The notes: generated by a model from the sequence alone, not told the origin. Counted from the stretch's first letter, positions 17,412-25,915 are shown. The stretch is 64,000 nucleotides of DNA from Paracoccus saliphilus (GCF_028553805.1 NZ_CP067140.1:620001-684000), one strand, 5' to 3'. Program-made: numbers and translations.

Positions 17412-18928
17412 GCTTCCTCCCACAGTCTCGGATTGACGACGTAGAAGATGCGAGGTCTGCCACCGGTTTCTTCTGCACTCCGGCGTAGCCAGTCGAACCG
17501 CTCGAGTGTTCCAAGCGCGGCTTCGACATTGCGTGATGTCTGCAGCCCGGAAAGGCCTCGCCGCTGGATTTCGCGAATACTGACGGTTCGCGGCCTCTCC
17601 CGCTGGATGATGGTTGCAAGCTTGCGCGCGTTCTTGACTTCCTCCGGGGGTTCAACCGCTCCATATGCCCGGTAAGCGTGCTGGCGCAGATGTTCGCCAA
17701 CCAGATGGCAGGCACGTCCAACATGCTCTGCTTCGATGTGATCCGGGAACGGTGAATTTGCTTGGGCAGCCCAATCCAGATGGGCGAGAACGCAGGAAAC
17801 ACGGACAGCCAGTCCCGGCAGCTTCCCGATATGGCCCTTGAATATGCCATTCGCCTCCGCTTCCCATTCACGACACTGTTTCCGAAACTCCTGGAGCGCG
17901 TCTGCAGCCTCGGATGTCATGGGCACGAAGAATGGGCGCTTATTGCCCATCTCATCGAATGCTGATGGAAGCCCTCGCAGGCGCTCGATTGCCAGACGTA
18001 GAGTCGCGTCATCGATCTGCGCGGCTGGTCGCGCCAGTGGCACCGGGTCAGGGAATACCGTGAGAAAACGAGCCAGCAGTCCGTCATCATCTGTTTTCAC
18101 CAATAGGCTTGCAAGCTTGTCGGGTTGCGTCCCGCCCAGAACCGCAACCGTCATGTGATCAACAATGATCGGCTCCGGACTGCTTTTCCGGTCAACGGTG
18201 TAGGATCGGCCACCATATGCTTCCAGCCAGAATGGCCGATCGCCACCGCCGCTATAGCGGTCCATGCTGCTGAGCCATCCGGCCAATTCGTCCCGCGAAA
18301 GAAGCAGGCCGCGCCAGGTGGCGGCAAGAAGTGACGCCACCTTCTCGGTGGTCGCGTCCGAAATGCTGATGCGTTCACGAACAGGAGGTTCGCCGGCATC
18401 TGCCGCCGTCGGCTTGCGGGGCGCTTCATCGCCATCTGCTATTGCGCGTTTCGCGTCGGCTTTCCATTGGGCCAAAGCAATGGCTGCGATTTCGTCCTCA
18501 CCTTCCCATTGTTGGCGCCGAAGCTTGTAGTCTTCGCTCAGCTGGCGTTCGATCTCTTTGACCGGATCCATGACAGCATCAAGGGCGGGCGATTTGCCGG
18601 CCGATGGATCACCCACCAACATGGCCCAGAGCACAGGAGGCTCTTTCCAACCTTCCCATGGCGATGCCCATCGTGCATTGCCAATGACCGCGCTGGCAGT
18701 GCTGAGCAGCGCGAGGGCCACGTAATCAACAGGCGTTCCCTTTACATTCGCCGCGGTTCTCAGCCATTCGGCCCACGGCCCATAGACGACCGAGAATTCA
18801 TCTTCGCTCATGACAGGCGCGGGTGGGCGAGTTGCCCCGGCAAGGGCCATGTCAGGCGCGGGCCAATTATTTGCCCCGTCAAACGGGATTGGCTGCGCTG
18901 CGCCGGGATGGAGTGCTGGCGCTCTCAT
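17408..18928 (-). CDS. DUF3987 (YfjI-like) helicase/primase-associated ATPase
   Basis: 506 residues of the DUF3987 family found next to primases in prophages and islands. A Walker-A-like loop is seen in VGDPSAGKSPALDAV (about residue 110), SISDATTEKVASLL and LLLSRDELAGWLSSMDRYSG follow in family order, and a winged-helix-like C-terminus ends the chain (RTVSIREIQRRGLSGLQTSR). It probably works with the Toprim primase in replication of the excised element. Its ATG overlaps the primase stop (18925-18928, ATGA), implying coupled synthesis at fixed ratio. Confidence 0.85.
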   Translation of the reverse strand: MRAPALHPGAAQPIPFDGANNWPAPDMALAGATRPPAPVMSEDEFSVVYGPWAEWLRTAANVKGTPVDYVALALLSTASAVIGNARWASPWEGWKEPPVLWAMLVGDPSAGKSPALDAVMDPVKEIERQLSEDYKLRRQQWEGEDEIAAIALAQWKADAKRAIADGDEAPRKPTAADAGEPPVRERISISDATTEKVASLLAATWRGLLLSRDELAGWLSSMDRYSGGGDRPFWLEAYGGRSYTVDRKSSPEPIIVDHMTVAVLGGTQPDKLASLLVKTDDDGLLARFLTVFPDPVPLARPAAQIDDATLRLAIERLRGLPSAFDEMGNKRPFFVPMTSEAADALQEFRKQCREWEAEANGIFKGHIGKLPGLAVRVSCVLAHLDWAAQANSPFPDHIEAEHVGRACHLVGEHLRQHAYRAYGAVEPPEEVKNARKLATIIQRERPRTVSIREIQRRGLSGLQTSRNVEAALGTLERFDWLRRSAEETGGRPRIFYVVNPRLWEEA

Positions 18929-19809
18929 GCTTCAGCCCCTTTCATGGTCAATATGTCGTTCCAGTCACGCCCCTGCGGCGCGGGAAGAAGGCTGACTTTC
19001 CAGCCCAGATCGCAAGCCCGCTGTGCGAGCTTTTGAGCGGCATCTCGTCCGGCGTCGTCTCCATCACTGGCGACGACCAGTTCGGAATGACTTTGATCCG
19101 GCAGACGGAGCCCAGCGATGCCTGAGCAGGATAGCGCCGCCCAAATCGTGGCTGGGCCTGTCAGCAAGCCGCAGGCAAGGCTCAGGGCGGTTTCGATGCC
19201 CTCGGCCACCACGAGCGGGCCATCAGCCTCTGCGAGACGCACAGCGCCCCCCTTCGCCGCACCTTGCATTGCTTTCGGAGGATCAACGCAGGCCTTCGCC
19301 GATCCATCTGGACGCAGATAGGTGCGATGGATCGCAAGACGGGGCAGCCCGTCAATCCGCGCAATCATAGCTGGGTATCGTTTGGCGGTCGGGTGCCAAC
19401 ACTCAGGATGGAAGCGGAGCGATTGGGGTAAATCGCAAGTGATGCCCCGGTCGCGCAGATATGTCTCGGCTACGGTGCCAGCGATCGATTGCGCTTCGTG
19501 CCACGTCGCCTTTGCCTTGCGCTCGGTTTGGGCCGCGATCTGTTCGGCTTTTGACTCACGTCTGGCAATCTCGACTGGGTCCGGCGCGTAGGTGGAAGAA
19601 CGGCCCTTGAGCAGCCCACGGTCCCGCAAAGCTTTCAAGATGTCCATGAACTGGCACCCGGTCTTGCAGTTCAGCAGGAGACGCCCATCTGGGGCATCCG
19701 CCAGTGACAATGAAGGTTTACGGTCACCATGCGCCGGGCAGAGTGCCAGGCCGTAAGTCCGATACCACTTGCCTTTCAGGGCAGCCGTTAGCGTCTTGGC
19801 GTCAGTCAT
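18925..19809 (-). CDS. Toprim-domain DNA primase
   Basis: 294 residues. The N-terminus has a CHC2-like zinc motif (LALCPAHGDRKPSLSLAD... LLNCKTGCQFMDIL), and the C-terminal Toprim domain shows VVAEGIETALSLACG and LVVASDGDDAGRDAAQKLA, the catalytic Glu and DxD. It should make primers for island replication. ATG 19809 is preceded by GGGGAGG at 5 bases, better than GTG 19815. Upstream and downstream genes overlap it, so it is the centre of a coupled operon. Confidence 0.88.
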   Translation of the reverse strand: MTDAKTLTAALKGKWYRTYGLALCPAHGDRKPSLSLADAPDGRLLLNCKTGCQFMDILKALRDRGLLKGRSSTYAPDPVEIARRESKAEQIAAQTERKAKATWHEAQSIAGTVAETYLRDRGITCDLPQSLRFHPECWHPTAKRYPAMIARIDGLPRLAIHRTYLRPDGSAKACVDPPKAMQGAAKGGAVRLAEADGPLVVAEGIETALSLACGLLTGPATIWAALSCSGIAGLRLPDQSHSELVVASDGDDAGRDAAQKLAQRACDLGWKVSLLPAPQGRDWNDILTMKGAEA

Positions 19810-19903
19810 TGCCACCTCCCCAGATCAAGGCAGCAAGCATCGCGGCGCGGGCTTGGCTTATGCCGTAGCGCGCACATAGTCGGGAAATGCGAAGGGCGGT
19901 CAT
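19802..19903 (-). CDS. Mini-protein between winged-helix and primase genes
   Basis: 33 residues: MTALRISRLCARYGISQARA followed by AMLAALIWGGGND. The ATG overlaps the TGA of the winged-helix gene (ATGA, 19900-19903), and its stop overlaps the primase start. The sequence is a plausible amphipathic helix-turn-helix of the kind seen as tiny ORFs at this position in related prophage operons (from memory). Short, but the double overlap makes chance unlikely. Confidence 0.55.
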   Translation of the reverse strand: MTALRISRLCARYGISQARAAMLAALIWGGGND

Positions 19904-20205
19904 GCTGCGGCCCTCCGACCCGGCGTCACATATGACCGGAGAACGTAACGTGCATGATTGCCGGGAAACGGACCCTTATGGTTCTCGTGGATCGTTTCGA
20001 TGCAGACACCTTGCTTGCGCAGCTTAAAAACGTAAGCGGACCAACGCGGTCCAGGGGTATCGATCGGCGTGCAGCCTTTCGATCCGGCGCGCAAAAGGGA
20101 CTCCAGCGCCCAGCGGACGCGGCCTTGAACAACAATGATGGCGGGTGGTTTGGGCCTGTTCTGAACCGTGAAGGCCTGTGCAGGCCATTGCCTTTGCTCG
20201 TTCAT
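19900..20205 (-). CDS. Winged-helix protein of island replication operon
   Basis: 101 residues. The string RPKPPAIIVVQGRVRWALES, then LLRAGSKGCTPIDTPGPRWSAYVFKLRKQG and IETIHENHKGPFPGNHARYVL, is the small winged-helix family that accompanies Toprim primases in rhodobacterial prophages. A DNA-binding role in replication or its control is likely. It is the first of the ATGA-coupled genes after alpA. Confidence 0.72.
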   Translation of the reverse strand: MNEQRQWPAQAFTVQNRPKPPAIIVVQGRVRWALESLLRAGSKGCTPIDTPGPRWSAYVFKLRKQGVCIETIHENHKGPFPGNHARYVLRSYVTPGRRAAA

Positions 20206-20312
20206 ATTCTTGCCTTATCACTTGCAGGCAAGGGCACGATGCGCTATGTTTGCGGTATCCTGTTACCGTCGAACGAATGCGCCGCCGCCCTCTGCCCGGG
20301 GTGGCGGTTTCG

Positions 20313-20498
20313 TTATGCGGCGGCCGCGCTCGGACGGCTGTTCAGCCACTCGATGATGGCTGTCTCGGGCCATGCAACAGCACGTGAACCCAATTTCACG
20401 GGGGCAGGAAATTTCCCTTCAGCGATCTGTGCGTAAATCGTGGAGCGCGCGAGACCGGTCACTTCCATGACGGCGGGTAGGCGGAGATGCTTAGTCAT
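20313..20498 (-). CDS. AlpA-family excisionase/regulator
   Basis: 61 residues from ATG 20498 (MTKHLRLPAVMEVTGLARST), with a GAAGGG ribosome site before it; an upstream frame to 20564 lacks a site. The helix-turn-helix LRLPAVMEVTGLARSTIYAQ and GKFPAPVKLGSRAVAWPETA are diagnostic of AlpA/MerR-like excisionase folds, which activate integrase or excision in P4-like elements. It heads the island operon and is preceded by a dyad-rich region. Confidence 0.87.
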   Translation of the reverse strand: MTKHLRLPAVMEVTGLARSTIYAQIAEGKFPAPVKLGSRAVAWPETAIIEWLNSRPSAAAA

Positions 20499-20580
20499 TT
20501 CTGACCCTTCCATTCCACCCGGCAATAGCCGGGCAAGTTGAGAGACTGCACAGCCACGGGCCATGCAGGACTTCGCTTTT

Positions 20581-20699
20581 CCGTGGACGGATCATCCACG
20601 GCGGTGTTAGGAAGGAGTTGGAAGGGACTCCGAAAATTTCTTCCAACCTGGTCCGCAGTCCCTTTCGTGGTAGGCAGGGGTTGCGGACCCCACTAGACG
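20581..20699. promoter_or_regulatory. Cluster of three inverted repeats upstream of alpA
   Basis: Three perfect dyads lie in 119 bases: CCGTGGA/TCCACGG (20581-20601), GTTGGAAG/CTTCCAAC (20617-20647) and GGTCCGCA/TGCGGACC (20650-20699). No ORF covers them. They sit upstream of alpA next to a DnaA box, so they may be operators or part of a replication origin. Confidence 0.6.
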
Positions 20700-20779
20700 C
20701 TGTGCCGTCCTTACACGTCTATGATTCGTCATCTCCCTATGCGTTTTCAATTGTTATCTTGATCCAGCTTGCGGGTTTA

Positions 20780-20788
20780 TGTGGATAA
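20780..20788 (-). promoter_or_regulatory. Perfect DnaA box
   Basis: TGTGGATAA is the exact complement of the consensus DnaA box TTATCCACA. It lies in the AT-richer part of the intergenic region next to the dyad cluster, which together look like a small origin. Confidence 0.5.
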
Positions 20789-20859
20789 CCTCCCGACAAA
20801 CGGCAGATAGACGAACATGGACTGGTATCAGCTTTGCCGGACATTTCTGGATCTCGCAA

Positions 20860-21741
20860 TCATTGCTTCAACCCGAAAAAACCTCCCAGATGACCAGTTT
20901 TTTCGGGCTCAAACCTATTCGCGTAGTCATCTGGAATTGCGGCGATTGCCTTTTCGGCTGGGCCTTCAACCTTAGTTTTAACCCATCCTAATGCATCGAA
21001 CAGGTCACGGAGCATCGGTGAAAAGTCGCCAAAGAACATTCCATCACTTGTGCTACAGGACGGACGACGGCCGGTTACTGCGACGTATAACAATACGAAC
21101 TTCTTAGTCACTTCGTGGGCGGGCTTGTTTTCTGGGCGACCTGGCCCGTGTGAATGGGATTCAAGTTCGCGATCGACTTCTCGAAGTCTTTGACGGATAT
21201 TATGAATTATTCCATGAACAGAGATGCTTAGAGCGCTTGCTAAGCCGAGTGCGTGAACAATATCGACATTCGTGCCGAGCGTGCGGGCACCAGCCGTCCA
21301 AGTCCGATCAAGGTGCCAGCTATTCTCGACTTCCACGGCGTAAAAGATACGCTGCGCTTCTTCCAGGACCTTTATGAGGCGCGACAGCTGCTTCTGTTCG
21401 GCCATTAATGCCGAGCGAGGCTTCAAGCGAGCAGCACCAATAATATCCTCGATAGGATCAAGCGAAGCATATGGACTGCCAATCCAGTGGACAATCTTAT
21501 CTTCTCGGACAATTGGTAGTTTGTCGCCCCGGTTGATATCATGGCCCGACCAATTTGCGACCGAAGCATAAATTACCTCGCGCGCGGCATTTTCTGAGTT
21601 GTTCTGATCCAGTAGCCGCTGCGATAATTTGCTCAGTTCGCCGGAGGTATATCTAGGGGCAGGGATATATTGTTCACGATCAGGAGCCCCGATCAATGCG
21701 GATACAACTTCCGATCTCTCTTGTCTCGTTTTATCAGCCAA
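20860..21741 (-). CDS. Unknown island protein downstream of integrase
   Basis: 293 residues, soluble, largely helical; no catalytic motif recognised. It begins inside the last codons of the integrase gene (8-base overlap), so it is translated with integrase. A hydrophobic helix in the middle (IVHALGLASALSISVHGIIH) might be buried or a membrane segment. Codon use and base composition are lower in GC than the core genes. Perhaps a defence or stability cargo gene of the island, without direct evidence. Confidence 0.55.
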   Translation of the reverse strand: MADKTRQERSEVVSALIGAPDREQYIPAPRYTSGELSKLSQRLLDQNNSENAAREVIYASVANWSGHDINRGDKLPIVREDKIVHWIGSPYASLDPIEDIIGAARLKPRSALMAEQKQLSRLIKVLEEAQRIFYAVEVENSWHLDRTWTAGARTLGTNVDIVHALGLASALSISVHGIIHNIRQRLREVDRELESHSHGPGRPENKPAHEVTKKFVLLYVAVTGRRPSCSTSDGMFFGDFSPMLRDLFDALGWVKTKVEGPAEKAIAAIPDDYANRFEPEKTGHLGGFFGLKQ

Positions 21742-22927
21742 TTCGAACGACCTTCCCTTGCTCTTGCGCGAGATAGTCGGCCCACGCTTCCATTAACTCC
21801 CGGCGCTTCTCCAACAGGTCGGATCGTGCATAGGCACGTTCAACTTCATCGCCTACGAGATGCGCCAAGGCGGACTCGCAGATTTCGCGAGGGAATGCGG
21901 TGCGCTCCTGCGTCCAGGTTCGAAACGAGGTGCGAAAGCCATGAACGGTCGCGTCATATCCAAGTTCCTTCACCCGGCCGGACAGGGCCACATCGGAGAG
22001 AGGTCGATTTTTTCTGGCGCCGGGAAATACATACCCCTCGTCGCCATAGAGGAAATGGGCATCCTTCAGGATTTGAACCGCACGAGGGGAAAGTGGGATT
22101 GTGTGGTCGCGCCGCATCTTGATCCTGGAGGCGGGAATGGTCCAGGTGCCTTTCTCCAAATCAATCTCGCTCCACACGGCGTATCTGGCTTCAGCCGATC
22201 GGGTGGCGGTCATGATAATGAACTCAAGGCATAGCTTCGTCTGCGTCATGGCGTTCGAGCCGCGCAGGTCAGACACGAGCTTGTGCACCTGAGTGTATGG
22301 CAGTGCCTTCCGGTTCGCTTTCTTCCGGCGCACCTTTGGAAGGCCTTGCAAGGTAACATCGCCCGGCGTGCCGTCGCGCCATTCCTTGGCGGCAGCCCAC
22401 TTCAGCACCGTCTCCATTCTTTGGAAAACCCGTCTGGCGGTTTCGTTCTTAGTCGTCCAGATCGGCGTCAGCACTTTCAGCAGCTCAGATGAACCAACCT
22501 CCGAGACCAGCACGGAACCGATCTTCGGAAAGGCATACATCGACAGGGAATTGATGAAGTCATTGCCGTGCTTATCGTTGCTCCAACTGCCCAGAAGGCC
22601 TTGGTGCACTTCGCGGGCAGCAGCCTCGAAGGTAGGAATTTCCGCGTTCCGGTCTTTTTCCTTGCGAGGGTCACCGCCGGCACTGGCAATCCGGCGATAC
22701 TCTACAGCCTTCTCTCGAGCCTCGGCCAAGCTGACAAGGGCAAGCGACCCGTGTCCGCAATCACAGCGCTTCCCTTGGATGGTAAGACGCTGCTCCCAGC
22801 GCTTCGCGCCTGTCGCGCTGACAATCAGACAGAGGCCGTTACCGTCGCCATATTTCCCGGGCTCCTTCACGGACTTCACGAACACAGCGGACAGTCTGCT
22901 TTTCGAGCTGCTCAACCTTGCCCCCAC
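21734..22927 (-). CDS. int: P4-type tyrosine integrase
   Basis: 397-residue site-specific recombinase. The N-terminal arm-binding domain (KYGDGNGLCLIVSATGAKRW, ALVSLAEAREKAVEYRRIAS) is the DUF4102 type; the catalytic domain shows Arg in TATRSAEARY, HGFRTSFRTW (HxxR), ALAHLVGD and the Tyr in VERAYARSD. It inserts the element into the 3' end of tRNA-Ala and lies 133 bases inside attR. Arm-site-like repeats overlap its start. Confidence 0.93.
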   Translation of the reverse strand: MGARLSSSKSRLSAVFVKSVKEPGKYGDGNGLCLIVSATGAKRWEQRLTIQGKRCDCGHGSLALVSLAEAREKAVEYRRIASAGGDPRKEKDRNAEIPTFEAAAREVHQGLLGSWSNDKHGNDFINSLSMYAFPKIGSVLVSEVGSSELLKVLTPIWTTKNETARRVFQRMETVLKWAAAKEWRDGTPGDVTLQGLPKVRRKKANRKALPYTQVHKLVSDLRGSNAMTQTKLCLEFIIMTATRSAEARYAVWSEIDLEKGTWTIPASRIKMRRDHTIPLSPRAVQILKDAHFLYGDEGYVFPGARKNRPLSDVALSGRVKELGYDATVHGFRTSFRTWTQERTAFPREICESALAHLVGDEVERAYARSDLLEKRRELMEAWADYLAQEQGKVVRIG

Positions 22928-22943
22928 GTCTTACCCCACACTT
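22918..22943. promoter_or_regulatory. Possible integrase arm-type sites near attR
   Basis: TTGCCCCCACGTC followed by TTACCCCACACTT. It mirrors the motif pair at 11172-11193 and overlaps the first codons of the integrase gene, where binding could also autoregulate int. Confidence 0.45.
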
Positions 22944-23060
22944 ATGGCGGGATTTCATGGGGTCACAATAGACCTCTATGGACTATGGTTTCAAGGATTA
23001 GCTTAGTAAACAGCGATATATTAGACACCTTCGGAATTCTATGGACCTATCTTAGGTGGA

Positions 23061-23075
23061 CCTCGGCTCCACCAA
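23061..23075 (+). repeat. attR core
   Basis: An exact copy of the 15-base tRNA end, CCTCGGCTCCACCAA, 133 bases upstream of the integrase start. No further tRNA sequence lies to its left, so it is a duplicated attachment core and not a second tRNA gene. Confidence 0.88.
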
Positions 23076-23094
23076 TGACAATTGTTGTCATTGG
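23072..23094. repeat. Perfect palindrome at the attR boundary
   Basis: CCAATGACAA and TTGTCATTGG, 10-bp perfect arms with a 3-base centre, begin within the attR core itself. This is the first sequence outside the island. It could be a terminator, an operator, or a secondary integration feature. Confidence 0.6.
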
Positions 23095-23450
23095 AGCATA
23101 AGAGTGCCGATTTAGAGCATAAGCTTGCGTAGTGCGTGTCAATATGGCTAATACGGCACATGTATGTGCCCTCGACGACAACATTTAGGGTTGCTCGATG
23201 TCGGCAGACAGCCCCTTTCACGACATTCATGCCTGGGGCACCTAGGCACGAAGCACATGGCACGAAGGGCGGGTAGCGGAAATTCGCGTCAAGTGCGAAT
23301 GCAACCATGCCATAGCGTGGAAGCGGACATTCAGCTTGGATCACGCCGCCGGCCCCCGCGCGACCTGCATAGGAGGGCCGAGAGCGAACCTCCGATGCTT
23401 ATTCTGGCGCGGAACCCTATAACTAAGCGGACTCGTAGGCCGCGACTGTT
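23076..23450. other. Gap between island and CHAT gene
   Basis: About 375 bases with no convincing ORF. It contains the palindrome at the att boundary and otherwise unremarkable sequence. No tRNA fragment or second att core is visible. Confidence 0.5.
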
Positions 23451-25703
23451 CTATCGATTTGCTTCCGTCTCAGCCTGAGCTTCGTCTCTGAAGCCTTCGT
23501 CGGGATGAATGATGATGGTTTCGGGACAACCCATCTGGAGATAACTAATCGCAGTCGAGTTTGCAGCCGCCGAGCGCAACTCATGCCATGCCCGCTTTTC
23601 ATCAACGCCGTGCTTAGCCAGTTCCGTGACGACCGTTTCGTAGGGCCAATCGTCGCCACCATTGATGGCCATGTTACCTGCAAGATGAATAGCTTTATAG
23701 GTTTCGTGGTCGATCAGACCTTTGCTTTCCATACGTCTGCAAAAATCTGTCAGCAATTGCATCCGGATCATACCGCCCATGATCTCCAACCAGTTCAAAG
23801 ACTGATTGAACATCTTGTGGGATGCCGGCACAAATTCGGCGACGCGATAGAGTAGCCTCGCAACAAAGGACGCCGCATCACGCGCGTCGATGGGAAAAAC
23901 GGACCCCAGAACCGTGCGCGCACCTATCGCGAGGAACCCATTCGCCGTCGTGGCATGGTTTCGGTCGGCTGCATGCGTGTCGCATGCACTAAGAACGACA
24001 ACCGGTGGAACCCGAGGCCGCTTGCGCTGCAGCTGCCAAATATCAATACTCTCTTCCAAGAGCTGAAGCTCAGCAGGCTTGTCCTTCGCATGACCGCCGT
24101 GCCCGTCAAAGATGACCATTGGGCCATTGTATGAATTTAGCGCAGCTACCAAGTCTTCTTCATTCCGGATGCGTTCTGTCCTGACGCGAATCTTATTTCT
24201 GAAATGAGGCTCAAATTCAGAAAGCGCTATATCGAAAAACCTGCTTATGGGGTCACCCTTATCAAGCGCGCTCAAAATCAAGATTTCCTCAAAATCCGAT
24301 GTCGTTAGATGCAGATATTTTTTCGGCAAGACTTGCTCAATGAACAGATTTCCAGGTGTCACCGGGACTTTCGTGATATCTTTCTGGACGCAGATCGGAA
24401 GCCCTCGAACATTCATCCATTCGAGGTTGGCATCAGTAATCAGGCGAATTCCATCTTTCGCACCTTCAATAAATTCAAAAAATTCTACTGGGACAGATGC
24501 TGTGATCGCGCTCTGAACCTTTCTGAAAGCTTCCCGCCTTTTCCTGTCTGTGGTGCGCTTAGCATGGTAGTGTTGAGCAAACTGCCGGACCTGCCCGGAT
24601 GTTCGGTTGGCTGCATTGGGCAACCTTATCACTGCTGATACTTCCGAAGCAGAAAGCGTGCCCACGCATTGTGACGCGAGTCTCAGCTCGGCACCCCGTT
24701 CAAGTATGATGGGATGCGGCTTGGGTTTGTCGCCTTCTGCTCCACCTAAGAACGCCTTTATCTGTGTCTGATTGCTGGTTGTGAATCCGTAGCCATCTTG
24801 GCGTTGAAGCATTCGCCTGACAGCAAGTAAGCCTTTCTTTTCTTCTGGCGTGAATGGGTTTCTGGCCAAGCTGGTCTCGTAAAAGTGCGGATAGATAGAA
24901 GGGGCAAACAAGCTAAGACTTGGTGGTCGCCGGAAATACTGGTTGGCTGCACGCTCGCTAATCCGCTCCCTTTCCGCCAGAACTGAGCGTGTGGTTTGAA
25001 CAATTATTTCTACGTAGGGAGTGATCCCTTCGTTTATTTCAGTAAAGCTACCGCTGGTCGTCTCGCGAAACCCCGCCACGTATAGCGAAAACAGATTGGG
25101 GGCTACGACGTTATGGCCACCGACTTTGTATCCAAGGTCGCGCTCTTCAGGTTCGCGCCAATTTCTAAGATGTTCTCGAGCCGTCTCCAGAGCATCCGGC
25201 TTAATCTGTCCTACAAGGGTATCGCAGATATTCAGGAATGCTTCCTTCAACTTTTCCAAGCTGAACTCTTTGTATGTTATTGTGCCTCCTTTTTCCGCGA
25301 CGACCGTAAGAGGGAATGAGTGCGCATCTATCCAGTCGCGATACGTCTCGATCTTATGCTCGCGCCCCAAGAAAAGAACCATGAATGGAAGGAATGGAGG
25401 TGTAACCATTCCCTTTAGGGCTCGCGGTGACTGGCCTCGCCAAATCACCGGAGCTTGGCCAGACATCCTCCTTGGAAGCCGGATCTCTTGCCCTTCCGGT
25501 GTCAATTCCCAAATATCGCTTGGCAAAGTATTGATGAGCCGGATGATGCCCACATTTTCCATCAGGCTGCGTGCAAATCCCTGCAGAAAGCTGGCCTCAT
25601 ATGGGTCACCATCCTCAACTGGTATGACGTAGGTAATTTCCCACAAAAGATCGTAAAGATCGTTGCCGCTATCAGTTGTCTGGCTCTGAATCGTCTTTGT
25701 CAT
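23451..25703 (-). CDS. CHAT-domain (caspase-like) protease
   Basis: 750 residues. The C-terminal third is a CHAT peptidase: catalytic His in FDGHGGHAKDKPAEL (about residue 536) and catalytic Cys in VVLSACDTHAADRNHATTAN (about 574), followed by FLAIGARTVLGSVFPID, the conserved CHAT strand-turn. The N-terminal 450 residues are of unknown fold and may be the sensor or substrate-recruiting part. CHAT proteases act as effectors in several bacterial defence systems. Here the gene ends a run of three minus-strand genes with a RES protein and a DUF3800 protein. Codon use is less GC-rich than the core, as in acquired DNA. Confidence 0.85.
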   Translation of the reverse strand: MTKTIQSQTTDSGNDLYDLLWEITYVIPVEDGDPYEASFLQGFARSLMENVGIIRLINTLPSDIWELTPEGQEIRLPRRMSGQAPVIWRGQSPRALKGMVTPPFLPFMVLFLGREHKIETYRDWIDAHSFPLTVVAEKGGTITYKEFSLEKLKEAFLNICDTLVGQIKPDALETAREHLRNWREPEERDLGYKVGGHNVVAPNLFSLYVAGFRETTSGSFTEINEGITPYVEIIVQTTRSVLAERERISERAANQYFRRPPSLSLFAPSIYPHFYETSLARNPFTPEEKKGLLAVRRMLQRQDGYGFTTSNQTQIKAFLGGAEGDKPKPHPIILERGAELRLASQCVGTLSASEVSAVIRLPNAANRTSGQVRQFAQHYHAKRTTDRKRREAFRKVQSAITASVPVEFFEFIEGAKDGIRLITDANLEWMNVRGLPICVQKDITKVPVTPGNLFIEQVLPKKYLHLTTSDFEEILILSALDKGDPISRFFDIALSEFEPHFRNKIRVRTERIRNEEDLVAALNSYNGPMVIFDGHGGHAKDKPAELQLLEESIDIWQLQRKRPRVPPVVVLSACDTHAADRNHATTANGFLAIGARTVLGSVFPIDARDAASFVARLLYRVAEFVPASHKMFNQSLNWLEIMGGMIRMQLLTDFCRRMESKGLIDHETYKAIHLAGNMAINGGDDWPYETVVTELAKHGVDEKRAWHELRSAAANSTAISYLQMGCPETIIIHPDEGFRDEAQAETEANR

Positions 25704-25915
25704 TGCACTACCTTAGTAGATCGTTTCGGCCGCACGAAGCTTCGAAAAGCCCTCTTCATAAGCGCGACGAATGGCTGGCTCGGAAAACGCTGCATCGCAG
25801 CGATGACTGTCTTGCGATTGTCCGATAAGGGCCGAGGTAAGCTTCGCGTGTTTCCAGGACAGTTCTGCGCAACTAGACCTCTACCGTCCTGGTTATTTGG
25901 CCATCGAAAAGACAC
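25700..25915 (-). CDS. Small basic ORF between RES and CHAT genes
   Basis: Up to 71 residues (ending FRSFVRPKRSTKVVQ), its stop overlapping the CHAT start as ATGA (25700-25703) and its start overlapping the end of the RES gene. It would fill the 170-base gap and couple RES and CHAT translation. The product is basic and of no known family. It may be a true linker protein or only a leader for coupling. Confidence 0.4.
   Translation of the reverse strand: MSFRWPNNQDGRGLVAQNCPGNTRSLPRPLSDNRKTVIAAMQRFPSQPFVALMKRAFRSFVRPKRSTKVVQ

Larger units (their letters stand above)
11114..23075. mobile_element. Integrative island (satellite-like) in tRNA-Ala
   Basis: An element of about 11.96 kb bounded by direct 15-bp repeats, attL 11100-11114 and attR 23061-23075. 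Its integrase gene lies just inside attR. It holds a replication and regulation module (AlpA, winged-helix protein, Toprim primase, DUF3987 ATPase) and small cargo genes, but no recognisable capsid, portal, terminase, tail or conjugation gene. This make-up (P4-type integrase, AlpA, primase) is that of phage satellites or minimal integrative islands. Whether it is packaged by a helper phage cannot be told from sequence. Confidence 0.85.

Noticed and set aside
17230-17871. 213-codon minus-strand ORF overlapping the DUF3987 gene
   Set aside because: Most of it is an out-of-frame shadow of the DUF3987 coding sequence; only the short ATGA-coupled frame at 17247-17411 was kept as possible.
23061-23075. 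Second tRNA-Ala gene or fragment
   Set aside because: Only 15 bases match the tRNA 3' end; D and anticodon arms are absent. It is the attR core.
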